Part shown: positions 1-5,815 of the stretch, piece by piece | How the letters are laid out: every line of letters starts with the position of its first letter | How positions within the stretch are numbered: the first letter of the stretch is position 1 | Source of the DNA: an uncultured Actinomyces sp. | GTDB taxonomy: Bacteria > Actinomycetota > Actinomycetes > Actinomycetales > Actinomycetaceae | Length of the DNA: 5,815 bases | Assembly (NCBI GenBank): GCA_938028585.1 | Contig: CALIZH010000163.1 | Coordinates: 1-5,815 of the forward strand | Direction of reading: 5' to 3' | Notes under the pieces: model-generated | Told to the model about the DNA's origin: nothing | What the model saw: only the letters and a program-made list of their open reading frames with translations | The model's database searches: none | Position numbers and translations under genes: made by a program

Positions 1-762
1 CTTCTCCTCTTCCGCGATTTCTGCCGCGTGCTCGGCGATGATGCGTACGATTGCTGAACCCGAGATCGCGCCATCTGCTCCCGCCTGGAGTGCGGCACGC
101 ACGTGTTCAGGTCGCGAAATCCCAAAACCCAAGAGAACAGGTGCGGCCGCTTCCTCGCGAAGCTTTGCGACGGCCTCGTGCAAGCCCACGGTCGAGGCCT
201 CGTGATCCACGCCCGTCACGCCCACGCGAGAGACCGCATAGACGTACCCGCGTGCAGAGTGCGCGACGTCGCTCAGGGTGCGAGGCGAGGCCGATGGGGG
301 AGCGATGTACACGCTGTCGATCCCCGACTTGAGTGCTGCTTCTCCGAATGGATGCCCCTCGCGGATCGGAAGATCTGGAATGAGTACCGAGTCGACTCCC
401 GCCTGTGCGCAGAACTCATAGAAACGATCAACACCAATGGAGAAGGGCACATTCGCGTAGACCAGCAGCCCGATGGGGAGATCTGGGTGTGAGTTGCGAA
501 TGCGAGAAAGGATCCGGAAGCACTCATCGATAGCAGTACCGGCCTGAAGGGCCCGCAGGTGTGCTTCCTGAATAACAACACCGTCTGCGACCGGATCTGA
601 GAAGGGAATCCCGAGCTCCAGAGCATCTGCGCCATCGGCGATGAGCGCCTCGATGATGGCCTCGCAAGATGAAGGAGTGGGGTCGCCCAGCATCACAAAG
701 GGGACGATTGCCCCGCGTTCCTGTGCGGCGCAGCGCTCAAACATTGATGCGTAGCGAGTCAT
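1..762 (-). CDS. trpA: Tryptophan synthase alpha chain (3' end outside window)
   Basis: Cleaves indoleglycerol phosphate to indole and glyceraldehyde 3-phosphate and channels the indole to TrpB in the alpha-beta complex. The frame runs from the ATG at 762 to base 1 without a stop, giving 254 codons; E. coli TrpA has 268 residues, so only a short C-terminal piece is missing. Catalytic Glu49 and Asp60 fall in ALELGIPFSDPVADG (47-61) at exactly the E. coli numbering. Other landmarks are FVMLGDP (22-28), IGLLVYAN (97-104), IPDLP (128-132), the mobile loop SRVGVTG (178-184) with Thr183, and the phosphate site GFGIS (212-216) and GAISGSAIV (231-239). The ATG overlaps the trpCB stop as ATGA and has a strong AAGGAGG ribosome site four bases upstream, encoded inside the last codons of trpCB. 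Placing trpA directly after the TrpB half suits equal synthesis of the two subunits. Confidence 0.97.
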   Translation of the reverse strand, partial: MTRYASMFERCAAQERGAIVPFVMLGDPTPSSCEAIIEALIADGADALELGIPFSDPVADGVVIQEAHLRALQAGTAIDECFRILSRIRNSHPDLPIGLLVYANVPFSIGVDRFYEFCAQAGVDSVLIPDLPIREGHPFGEAALKSGIDSVYIAPPSASPRTLSDVAHSARGYVYAVSRVGVTGVDHEASTVGLHEAVAKLREEAAAPVLLGFGISRPEHVRAALQAGADGAISGSAIVRIIAEHAAEIAEEEK

Positions 763-3059
763 CGTTCCTCCTTAGATGAACCCAGATCATAGGAATGGGT
801 CCTATGGGTTCCAAAGCCGGCACGTTCTTGTGCAACAAGCTCAGCGGCGCGGGCAACGGCTCCGTCCCTAGAGAAGGAGCCTCCCAAGCGCTCGCGGACT
901 TGGTCGAGGTCCTTGTCACCTCGGCCGGATAGGCACACGAGCAGTGTGGGGACGTGTCCCTCGCGCGTATCAAGTCCCTCTGTGTGGCCCGTATCCTTGA
1001 GCTCACGCGCCATCTTAAGGGCGTAAGCCAAGGCGTGAGAGGACTCCATTGCCGGAATAATTCCCTCATGACGCGAGAGCTCGATGAAGGCGTTGACGGC
1101 CTCGTCATCGGTAATTCCCACGTAGTGAGCGCGGCCGCTCGCAGCTAAATAGGCGTGCTGCGGACCGACACCGGGATAGTCCAAGCCTGCGGAAATTGAA
1201 TAGGACTCTTCGACCTGCCCCTCGTCAGTGCGCATGAGGTAGGAACGGGCACCATGGAGGACACCGACCTTGCCTTCGTGGATCGCCGCGCCGTGGTGTC
1301 CGGAATTCAGCCCCTCGCCCGCAGGTTCAACACCGTAGAGTGCAACAGATGGGTCGTCAATAAAGTCAGCGAACATGCCGATTGCATTCGAGCCTCCACC
1401 CACGCAGGCAATAACCGCGTCGGGGAGCGCACCGGTCTGCGCGAGGATCTGAGCTCGAGCTTCGGTTGAAATAATGCGGTGGAATTCGCGAACCATTGTG
1501 GGGAAGGGGTGCGGACCGGCCGCGGTTCCCAACAGGTAGTGCGAGGTCTTAAAGGTTGCTGTCCAGTCGCGCAGGGCCTCGTTAACGGCGTCCTTGAGGG
1601 TTCCGCTCCCCGCGGTCACGGGGACAACCGTCGCTCCCATGAGCTCCATGCGCTCGACGTTTGGGGCCTGTCGAACAACATCGACCGCGCCCATGTAGAT
1701 CGTGCATTCCAATCCCAAAAGCGCACATACCATTGCGGTTGCGGTCCCGTGTTGGCCTGCTCCGGTTTCAGCGATGATGCGCGTCTTTCCCATGCGCTTA
1801 GCCAGCAGAGCCTGTCCTAAAACCTGATTACCCTTGTGTGCGCCGCCGTGGACCAGATCCTCACGCTTGAGGAAGATCCGAGCACCGCCACCGGGAAGGT
1901 TGCGGAGCTCTGTGACGGGGGTGGGGCGTCCCAGGAACTGATGGAGAAGAGTATTGATCTCCTCGATAAAAGTTGGGTCGTCAATTGCCTGAACGAAGGC
2001 TTCTTCAAGCTGGTCCAGTGCGGGGATCAGAAGCTCAGGAACGTATTGTCCGCCGAATTGTCCGAAGTAGGGAGAAAGTTTCGTTGGGTGCTCGGGGGTT
2101 TCTTCTTCGTTTGTGCCCTCCGTCTTTGCGCCGAGGCGCTCACTGGAGTAGGGCCTCCACGAGGTGCGCAGCGCAACTTCTTCGAGGAAGTCATGGCCGG
2201 CACTGGGCTGGCCTCCTGTGATCTCCCAAGCTGCCTGCGTAGGATCATCTGATCCCGAGAGCGAGGAGCCAACCAACAGTGCGTCGACGTAAGGGGCAAG
2301 AGTCAGCACATCATCGCGCGAATGAACGCCAGACTCGCCAACGATCACTGCTCCCTTGGGAGCAAGGGGAGCCAGCTTCTGCGTGCGGGTAATGTCGATC
2401 TGAAGCGTGCGAAGGTCACGATTGTTGATGCCAATGATGCGTGCACCCAGGTGCTGAGCGCGGTGCATATCCTCTTCGCTGTCAACTTCGGTCAGGACGT
2501 CCATTCCCAGGCGCTGGGCCGCCAAGGAAAGCTCCGTGTAGTCCTGATCGTCTAGAACGGACAGCATCAGTAAGATCGCATCTGCACCGTGAGAGCGAGC
2601 AGCCGTGATCTGAATGGGATCGATGATGAAGTCCTTGCACAAGACAGGCTGGTTAACTTCGTCTCGTACCTCATCAAGATCAGCGAAATTGCCGTTGAAA
2701 CGGTCGGGCTCTGTCAACACACTGATCGCTGCGGCGTAGCGAGAGTAGGCACGAGCCAAAAGGCGCGGAGAATATGCACCCTCGATAATTGTGCCCAAAG
2801 TCGGAGATGCCGACTTGCACTCCATGATGATTGCCGGGCCGCTGGGACGAGGCTGGAAGCCTTCCTTTTCGTCGTAACGACGCGTGCGTAGTGCGTCCTC
2901 AAAAGAGCGCGTCGAGCGAGGAAGCGTTAGGGGATCGATGTGTCCGTAGGCCTCGTGAAGTTCAGGAAGACGCGTCCGACGCTGAGCGACGATCGAATCA
3001 AGGACGGTCCCGGTTTCGCGCAATCGCGTGGAAATGGGAGAGAAAGACGGCTGGTTCAC
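759..3059 (-). CDS. trpCB: Fused indole-3-glycerol phosphate synthase / tryptophan synthase beta chain (TrpC-TrpB)
   Basis: One 766-residue protein carries two enzymes. Residues about 1-280 are TrpC, which closes carboxyphenylamino-deoxyribulose phosphate to indoleglycerol phosphate: E80 and K82 in MECKSASP, K142 in LCKDFIIDP, E191 in LTEV, N212 and R214 in INNRDL, E242 and S243 in GESGV all correspond to known catalytic or phosphate-site residues. Residues about 329-720 are TrpB, the PLP enzyme joining indole to serine: HK409 (Schiff-base lysine), E431 in ETGAGQHG, phosphate loop GGGSNA (554-559), D627, E672 and S711 in SGRGDKD. From K87 to E350 of E. coli TrpB the offset is a constant 322, so there is no net indel. 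A roughly 48-residue hydrophilic linker joins the halves and contains no in-frame start. The GTG start overlaps the trpD stop (GTGA) and has AGGAG five bases upstream. TrpB has about 12 extra residues before SGRGD and a tail reaching residue 766. There is no TrpF domain. Sequence matches E. coli and Corynebacterium rather than Mycobacterium. Fused TrpC-TrpB proteins are, I recall, annotated in Bifidobacterium and Actinomyces. Confidence 0.96.
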   Translation of the reverse strand: MNQPSFSPISTRLRETGTVLDSIVAQRRTRLPELHEAYGHIDPLTLPRSTRSFEDALRTRRYDEKEGFQPRPSGPAIIMECKSASPTLGTIIEGAYSPRLLARAYSRYAAAISVLTEPDRFNGNFADLDEVRDEVNQPVLCKDFIIDPIQITAARSHGADAILLMLSVLDDQDYTELSLAAQRLGMDVLTEVDSEEDMHRAQHLGARIIGINNRDLRTLQIDITRTQKLAPLAPKGAVIVGESGVHSRDDVLTLAPYVDALLVGSSLSGSDDPTQAAWEITGGQPSAGHDFLEEVALRTSWRPYSSERLGAKTEGTNEEETPEHPTKLSPYFGQFGGQYVPELLIPALDQLEEAFVQAIDDPTFIEEINTLLHQFLGRPTPVTELRNLPGGGARIFLKREDLVHGGAHKGNQVLGQALLAKRMGKTRIIAETGAGQHGTATAMVCALLGLECTIYMGAVDVVRQAPNVERMELMGATVVPVTAGSGTLKDAVNEALRDWTATFKTSHYLLGTAAGPHPFPTMVREFHRIISTEARAQILAQTGALPDAVIACVGGGSNAIGMFADFIDDPSVALYGVEPAGEGLNSGHHGAAIHEGKVGVLHGARSYLMRTDEGQVEESYSISAGLDYPGVGPQHAYLAASGRAHYVGITDDEAVNAFIELSRHEGIIPAMESSHALAYALKMARELKDTGHTEGLDTREGHVPTLLVCLSGRGDKDLDQVRERLGGSFSRDGAVARAAELVAQERAGFGTHRTHSYDLGSSKEER
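767..773 (-). promoter_or_regulatory. Ribosome-binding site of trpA
   Basis: The coding strand reads AAGGAGG, four bases (AACG) before the ATG at 762. This is a near-perfect Shine-Dalgarno sequence lying within the final Ser-Lys-Glu-Glu-Arg codons of trpCB. It confirms the trpA start and is the strongest such site in the window. Confidence 0.85.
2076..2219 (-). other. Inter-domain linker of the TrpC-TrpB fusion
   Basis: Covers residues about 281-328 between the last helix of the TrpC barrel and the LSPYFGQFGG start of TrpB. It is rich in Gly, Ser, Glu, Thr and Pro (for example GAKTEGTNEEETPEHPTK, 310-327) and so is probably flexible. No in-frame ATG, GTG or TTG is present in this stretch, so TrpB has no obvious start of its own. 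A GGAGGG run on the coding strand (bases 2121 to 2116) resembles a ribosome-binding site but has no start codon after it. Domain edges are judged by alignment from memory and may be off by several residues. Confidence 0.7.
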
Positions 3060-4087
3060 TGATTCTCCTGCTCTTTCAATTCGCGTGCGGTCGAAACGAT
3101 GGTCTCAAGGTGGGAGGCGACAGCGCCGCTGGAGAGCTGAGACAGCGCCAATTCGGTTCCCTGGTTCAAAGACTCTGCCTTGCCCGCCAGATAGAGCATC
3201 GCACCGCTTGTCGCAGCGATGGCCTCGCGCTGAGCCGGCGCGCCCTTCCCGGCGAAGATTTCCGAGATCAGACGCAGGTTTTCTTCTGCATCCCCACCGA
3301 CCAACTCTGAAAGCGGAGCAGGATTAATTCCCAGCTCCTCAGGGGTCAGGGTAAAGGAAGCAATACCCTCTTGGGTGATCTCGCGGATCTCGGTGGGACC
3401 GTGGACGGCGAATTCATCGGTACCGCTACCGTGAACCACCAGTGCATGCTTCAGACCCAAGGAAGCCAGGGCCTTCGCAACGACGTCGAGGAGTTCAGGC
3501 TTACCGACACCCAGTACCTGGTAGGACAGCGGTGCGGGGTTCACCAGGGGACCGATGAGATTAAAGATCGTCGGGTTCTTCAAAGCGCCGCGCACGGGTG
3601 CGACATAGCGCATTGCCGGGTGATACTTCTGCGCGAACAAGAAGCAGAAACCGGTGCGTTCCAAGAGCTTCGCCGAAGAAGCGGGGGAGAGGTCCAGGGG
3701 GATACCCGCGGCCTCAACGAGGTCTGCAGCTCCAGCCTTCGAAGACACCGCGCGGTTACCATGCTTGGCGACCTTGAGTCCCATCGACGCTGCAACGAAA
3801 GCCGAGGCCGTCGAGATATTGATTGTTCCGACACCGTCACCGCCCGTTCCGACGACGTCAATGACGCCGGGAGCAGTCGTTGTGAAGTGTTGTGCTGCTG
3901 AACGGAAAGCTTCTGCCGCACCCGCAATTTCACTGGGCTGCTCACCGCGTGCGTGAAGTGCTCCAAGGAAAGCTGCGATTTCAATTTCGCTGAGTTCCCC
4001 GCGTGACATCTCCTCGAAAACGGAACGTGCCTGTTCCTGGTCTAGTACGTGACCGTTCAATGCGCGGCGCAGAAAGGACTCACTCAT
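3056..4087 (-). CDS. trpD: Anthranilate phosphoribosyltransferase
   Basis: Transfers the phosphoribosyl group of PRPP to anthranilate, giving phosphoribosylanthranilate. At 343 residues it has the usual full length for stand-alone TrpD. It has the helical N-terminal domain with RGEQPSEIAGAAEA (47-60), then the PRPP and anthranilate site: DVVGTGGDG (77-85), NISTASAFVAA (90-100), KHGNRAVSSKAG (108-119), YHPAMRYVAPVRGAL (155-169), FNLIGPLVNP (175-184) and the metal-binding Asp224-Glu225 in GTDEF. The GTGGDG and KHGNR motifs, together with operon position, separate it from thymidine and pyrimidine phosphorylases of the same fold. The ATG follows the trpG stop after one base and is preceded by AAGGA with a 6-base gap. 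The TGA stop overlaps the GTG start of the next gene. Segments such as FCFLFAQKYHP (147-157) match the enteric type (VCFLFAPKYHT in E. coli, from memory). Confidence 0.97.
   Translation of the reverse strand: MSESFLRRALNGHVLDQEQARSVFEEMSRGELSEIEIAAFLGALHARGEQPSEIAGAAEAFRSAAQHFTTTAPGVIDVVGTGGDGVGTINISTASAFVAASMGLKVAKHGNRAVSSKAGAADLVEAAGIPLDLSPASSAKLLERTGFCFLFAQKYHPAMRYVAPVRGALKNPTIFNLIGPLVNPAPLSYQVLGVGKPELLDVVAKALASLGLKHALVVHGSGTDEFAVHGPTEIREITQEGIASFTLTPEELGINPAPLSELVGGDAEENLRLISEIFAGKGAPAQREAIAATSGAMLYLAGKAESLNQGTELALSQLSSGAVASHLETIVSTARELKEQENQ
3065..3069 (-). promoter_or_regulatory. Ribosome-binding site of trpCB
   Basis: The coding strand reads AGGAG followed by AATCA and then GTG at 3059. 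The site decides for the GTG start, which overlaps the trpD stop as GTGA. It lies within the last codons of trpD. Confidence 0.75.
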
Positions 4088-4088
4088 G

Positions 4089-4754
4089 TCAATTCCTTGA
4101 ATTAGCAGCGGTGGATAGGGTTAGGTCAGCCAGCAGGGCACGCAGAAGAAGCGGCCCAGCCGGAGTAAGGATAGATTCTGGGTGGAATTGCAGACCGATG
4201 CACGGCGCACTGCGGTGACGCGCAGCCATGACAATTCCATCACGGGTGTGGGCCAAGGACACCAAAGCATCAGGAAGGCTACGCGAGCCCAGAGAGTGGT
4301 AACGAGCAACAGAGATATACCCGTGCTCAGCATCATCACCGGGACGGGGAGCCTCTGCAATCGAGGAGAAGGCGGGGTCTTCAATGCCGGCCTCGGTAAG
4401 CTCAATGCGGTCGGTGCGCCCATGGGTTGCCCCTACTGGGCCGACAATGCCCCCACAGGCCTCGACCATTGCTTGGAAGCCCAGGCAAATCCCCAAGGTC
4501 GGAATATTCTCACGGAGAGCCACCTCAAGGATCTCCATCATGTTTCCTGCGCCTCGGGGATGCCCCGGACCGGGGGAAAGAATCAAGAGAGGACGCTCTC
4601 CCGCAGCGCGCTCGGCCTCGGTGGGAACAAGTGCCTTGAGAAGCGTTGATGTTGGGGTCGTATTACGGAAGACCTGCACTGCGGCCTCGCGGGCGGTTAA
4701 ATCCACCAAGTTGTAGACGAAAGAGTCGCGGTTATCCAGGAAAATGACACGCAT
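4089..4754 (-). CDS. trpG: Anthranilate synthase component II (glutamine amidotransferase)
   Basis: Hydrolyses glutamine and passes ammonia to TrpE for anthranilate synthesis. The 221-residue protein is a class I (triad) glutamine amidotransferase: N-terminal LDNRDSFVYNL (6-16), oxyanion-loop motif SPGPG (60-64), nucleophile Cys90 in GICLGFQ (88-94), HGR (111-113), RYHSL (151-155) and the catalytic pair His191/Glu193 in FHPES (190-194). The chosen ATG gives the family's normal N-terminus and lies one base after the trpE stop; the open frame extends further upstream, but that part is trpE in another frame. No strong ribosome site precedes it (only a weak GCGAG about 7 bases upstream), which suggests translational coupling to trpE. 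Compared with E. coli there are about 13 extra residues between HGR and RYHSL. In E. coli TrpG is fused to TrpD; here it ends one base before trpD. PabA is a close relative, but the position between trpE and trpD makes TrpG the better call. Confidence 0.96.
   Translation of the reverse strand: MRVIFLDNRDSFVYNLVDLTAREAAVQVFRNTTPTSTLLKALVPTEAERAAGERPLLILSPGPGHPRGAGNMMEILEVALRENIPTLGICLGFQAMVEACGGIVGPVGATHGRTDRIELTEAGIEDPAFSSIAEAPRPGDDAEHGYISVARYHSLGSRSLPDALVSLAHTRDGIVMAARHRSAPCIGLQFHPESILTPAGPLLLRALLADLTLSTAANSRN
4094..4098 (-). promoter_or_regulatory. Ribosome-binding site of trpD
   Basis: The coding strand reads AAGGA followed by six bases (ATTGAC) and then the ATG at 4087. It overlaps the end of trpG. 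It is of moderate strength, and supports the chosen trpD start. Confidence 0.7.
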
Positions 4755-4755
4755 C

Positions 4756-5815
4756 TTAGAACTCGCTTTCTTCCGCATTCGAGGAAATGGCCAGTGGCCG
4801 ACCGGTTGACGCAGCCAAAGCGCGCAAAACAGCGCTTGCCTTGTGGACGGTTTCTTCAGCCTCGCGAGCGGGGACAGAGTCTGCAACGACTCCCGCTCCG
4901 GCCTGCACGATCGCTTGCCCATCCTTAACGAATGCCGAACGGATGACGATGCAGGTATCGAGTTCGCCGTCGCCTCGAAGGTAACCGACAGCACCACCGT
5001 ATGAGCCGCGGCGCTGACCTTCGTAGTTGCGGATGAGCTCTGCGGCGCGAAGCTTTGGAGCGCCCGTCAGTGTTCCCATGGTCATCGATGCGCGGAAGGC
5101 ATCCAAGGGATGCAAATCTTCTGCCAGGGTGCCGCTAACCTCAGATACCAGGTGCATGACTCGGGAATAGCGGTCGACGCGCAAGAGCTGTTCAACGCGA
5201 CGAGTTCCTCGTTGCGAAACGCGTGCGACATCGTTGCGTGCCAAGTCGACGAGCATCACGTGCTCGGCAACTTCCTTTGCGTCCGAACGCAATTCAAGCT
5301 CCAAACGGATATCTAGTTCGTGATCGATACTGCCGTCGGGGGCAAATCCTCGAGGGCGAGTACCGGCAATGGGGCGAATTGCGACCGTTCCGTCCTTTGC
5401 TGAATGAAGCAGCGAGGATTCCGGAGACGCACCGAAAAGCTCGAAGTTGTCCGCGCCGATATAGAACATGTACGGACTGGGGTTCTCATCTCGCAAAAAG
5501 CGGTAGCTTCTCAGGGCATTTGGGCAATCCGCAATAAAACCGCGCGAGGGAACGACCTGGTAGATATCGCCAGCAGTAATGTGCTCTTGCATGGTCGTCA
5601 CCAGAGCCTCGAAGTCATCATCAGAGATGGTTGGGCGTGCAATAAGAGGCTGCGATGAAGGATCGATTGTCATTTCCGAGGCCGTGGGCGTCTCGGTCGA
5701 CAGAGGAGCGTGGTCGATTGCCTGGGCAAGCGCATCGATTTGCTGTTCAAGAGAATCGCGGTCGAGTGAGGCTCCGACAATGTTGGCGCTTTGCGAAGGA
5801 TGGTCAACCACCAAG
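4756..5815 (-). CDS. trpE: Anthranilate synthase component I, catalytic C-terminal part (5' end outside window)
   Basis: Makes anthranilate from chorismate together with TrpG, the first committed step of tryptophan synthesis in the cytoplasm. The window holds the last 352 codons, reading in frame from base 5814; E. coli TrpE has 520 residues, so roughly 170 N-terminal residues, including the feedback-inhibition site (LLES motif), are missing. Numbering the fragment from 5814, chorismate-binding landmarks are GDIYQVVPSR (82-91), GASPE (128-132), IAGTRPRG (149-156), EHVMLVDLARND (184-195), DRYSRVMHLVS (214-224), GTLTGAPK (247-254), GSYGGAVGY (270-278) and QAGAGVV (304-310). Acidic residues E318 and E321 sit where this enzyme family binds magnesium. 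The fragment's first residues (LVVDH) match the middle of E. coli TrpE, so the TTG at 5814 is internal and not a start. GTLTGAPK and the operon context favour TrpE over the isochorismate and salicylate synthases of the same fold. The TAA stop is one base before the trpG ATG. Confidence 0.97.
   Translation of the reverse strand, partial: LVVDHPSQSANIVGASLDRDSLEQQIDALAQAIDHAPLSTETPTASEMTIDPSSQPLIARPTISDDDFEALVTTMQEHITAGDIYQVVPSRGFIADCPNALRSYRFLRDENPSPYMFYIGADNFELFGASPESSLLHSAKDGTVAIRPIAGTRPRGFAPDGSIDHELDIRLELELRSDAKEVAEHVMLVDLARNDVARVSQRGTRRVEQLLRVDRYSRVMHLVSEVSGTLAEDLHPLDAFRASMTMGTLTGAPKLRAAELIRNYEGQRRGSYGGAVGYLRGDGELDTCIVIRSAFVKDGQAIVQAGAGVVADSVPAREAEETVHKASAVLRALAASTGRPLAISSNAEESEF

Noticed and set aside
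103..492. Plus-strand open frame of 129 codons at the left end.
   Set aside because: Antisense to trpA, whose minus-strand frame is open to the window edge and carries its catalytic residues.
2076..2219. Separate trpC and trpB genes divided in the linker.
   Set aside because: No stop, no in-frame start codon and no usable ribosome site with a start are present in this stretch.
1836..2252. Plus-strand open frame of 138 codons opposite the linker and TrpB start.
   Set aside because: Antisense to the continuous TrpC-TrpB frame, with no ribosome site or family resemblance seen.
2831..3310. Plus-strand open frame of 159 codons across the trpD/trpCB junction.
   Set aside because: Opposite two well-supported coding ends; composition is a shadow of those codons and no motif is visible.
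3371..3901. Plus-strand open frame of 176 codons opposite trpD.
   Set aside because: It lies wholly antisense to a gene with all TrpD motifs, has no recognisable domain, and low-complexity charged content typical of a shadow frame.
4182..4649. Plus-strand open frame of 155 codons opposite trpG.
   Set aside because: Antisense to conserved TrpG motifs, with no independent evidence of coding.
4755..4997. A longer trpG starting at 4997.
   Set aside because: The extra 81 codons are trpE read in another frame; family N-terminus, and the one-base junction with trpE, point to the ATG at 4754.
5812..5814. TTG at 5814 as the start of a short TrpE.
   Set aside because: The sequence from here matches the middle of TrpE (LVVDH), so the gene simply continues past the window edge.
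1..5815. Attenuator, terminator, promoter, RNA gene, CRISPR array or mobile element.
   Set aside because: Coding regions cover the window almost base to base. I found no leader peptide with Trp codons, no hairpin with a T-run, no spaced repeats and no transposase-like frame.

Overview
The window lies inside a tryptophan biosynthesis operon that runs entirely on the minus strand. In transcription order (right to left) it holds trpE (anthranilate synthase component I; its 5' end is beyond base 5815), trpG (glutamine amidotransferase component II), trpD (anthranilate phosphoribosyltransferase), a single fused gene encoding indole-3-glycerol phosphate synthase joined to tryptophan synthase beta (trpC-trpB), and trpA (tryptophan synthase alpha; its 3' end is beyond base 1). 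Together these cover chorismate to tryptophan except for the phosphoribosylanthranilate isomerase step (TrpF), for which there is no gene or domain here.

The genes are packed with no usable intercistronic space: trpE and trpG are separated by one base, trpG and trpD by one base, trpD and trpCB overlap by four bases (GTGA), and trpCB and trpA overlap by four bases (ATGA). This is the layout expected of one polycistronic message with translational coupling. No promoter, leader or attenuator, terminator, RNA gene, mobile element, repeat or CRISPR array was seen. The operon's control region would lie upstream of trpE, outside the window.

The organism is probably a mid-GC member of the Actinobacteria. 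GC is about 57-58% judged from a few sampled lines. A TrpC-TrpB fusion is, from memory, annotated in Bifidobacterium and Actinomycetaceae, and absence of trpF is common in Actinobacteria because the bifunctional isomerase PriA covers the step. I cannot name the genus. The proteins do not look like the Mycobacterium/Streptomyces Trp enzymes. They follow E. coli TrpE, G, D, C, B and A very closely, as the Corynebacterium operon also does. The layout can be explained as an enteric-type trpE-G-D-CF-B-A operon in which the TrpF half was lost and TrpC was joined directly to TrpB.

Every base is accounted for by these five coding regions, and all key catalytic residues I could check are present. The most interesting point is the fused trpCB gene and how it arose. 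I saw no previously undescribed system.
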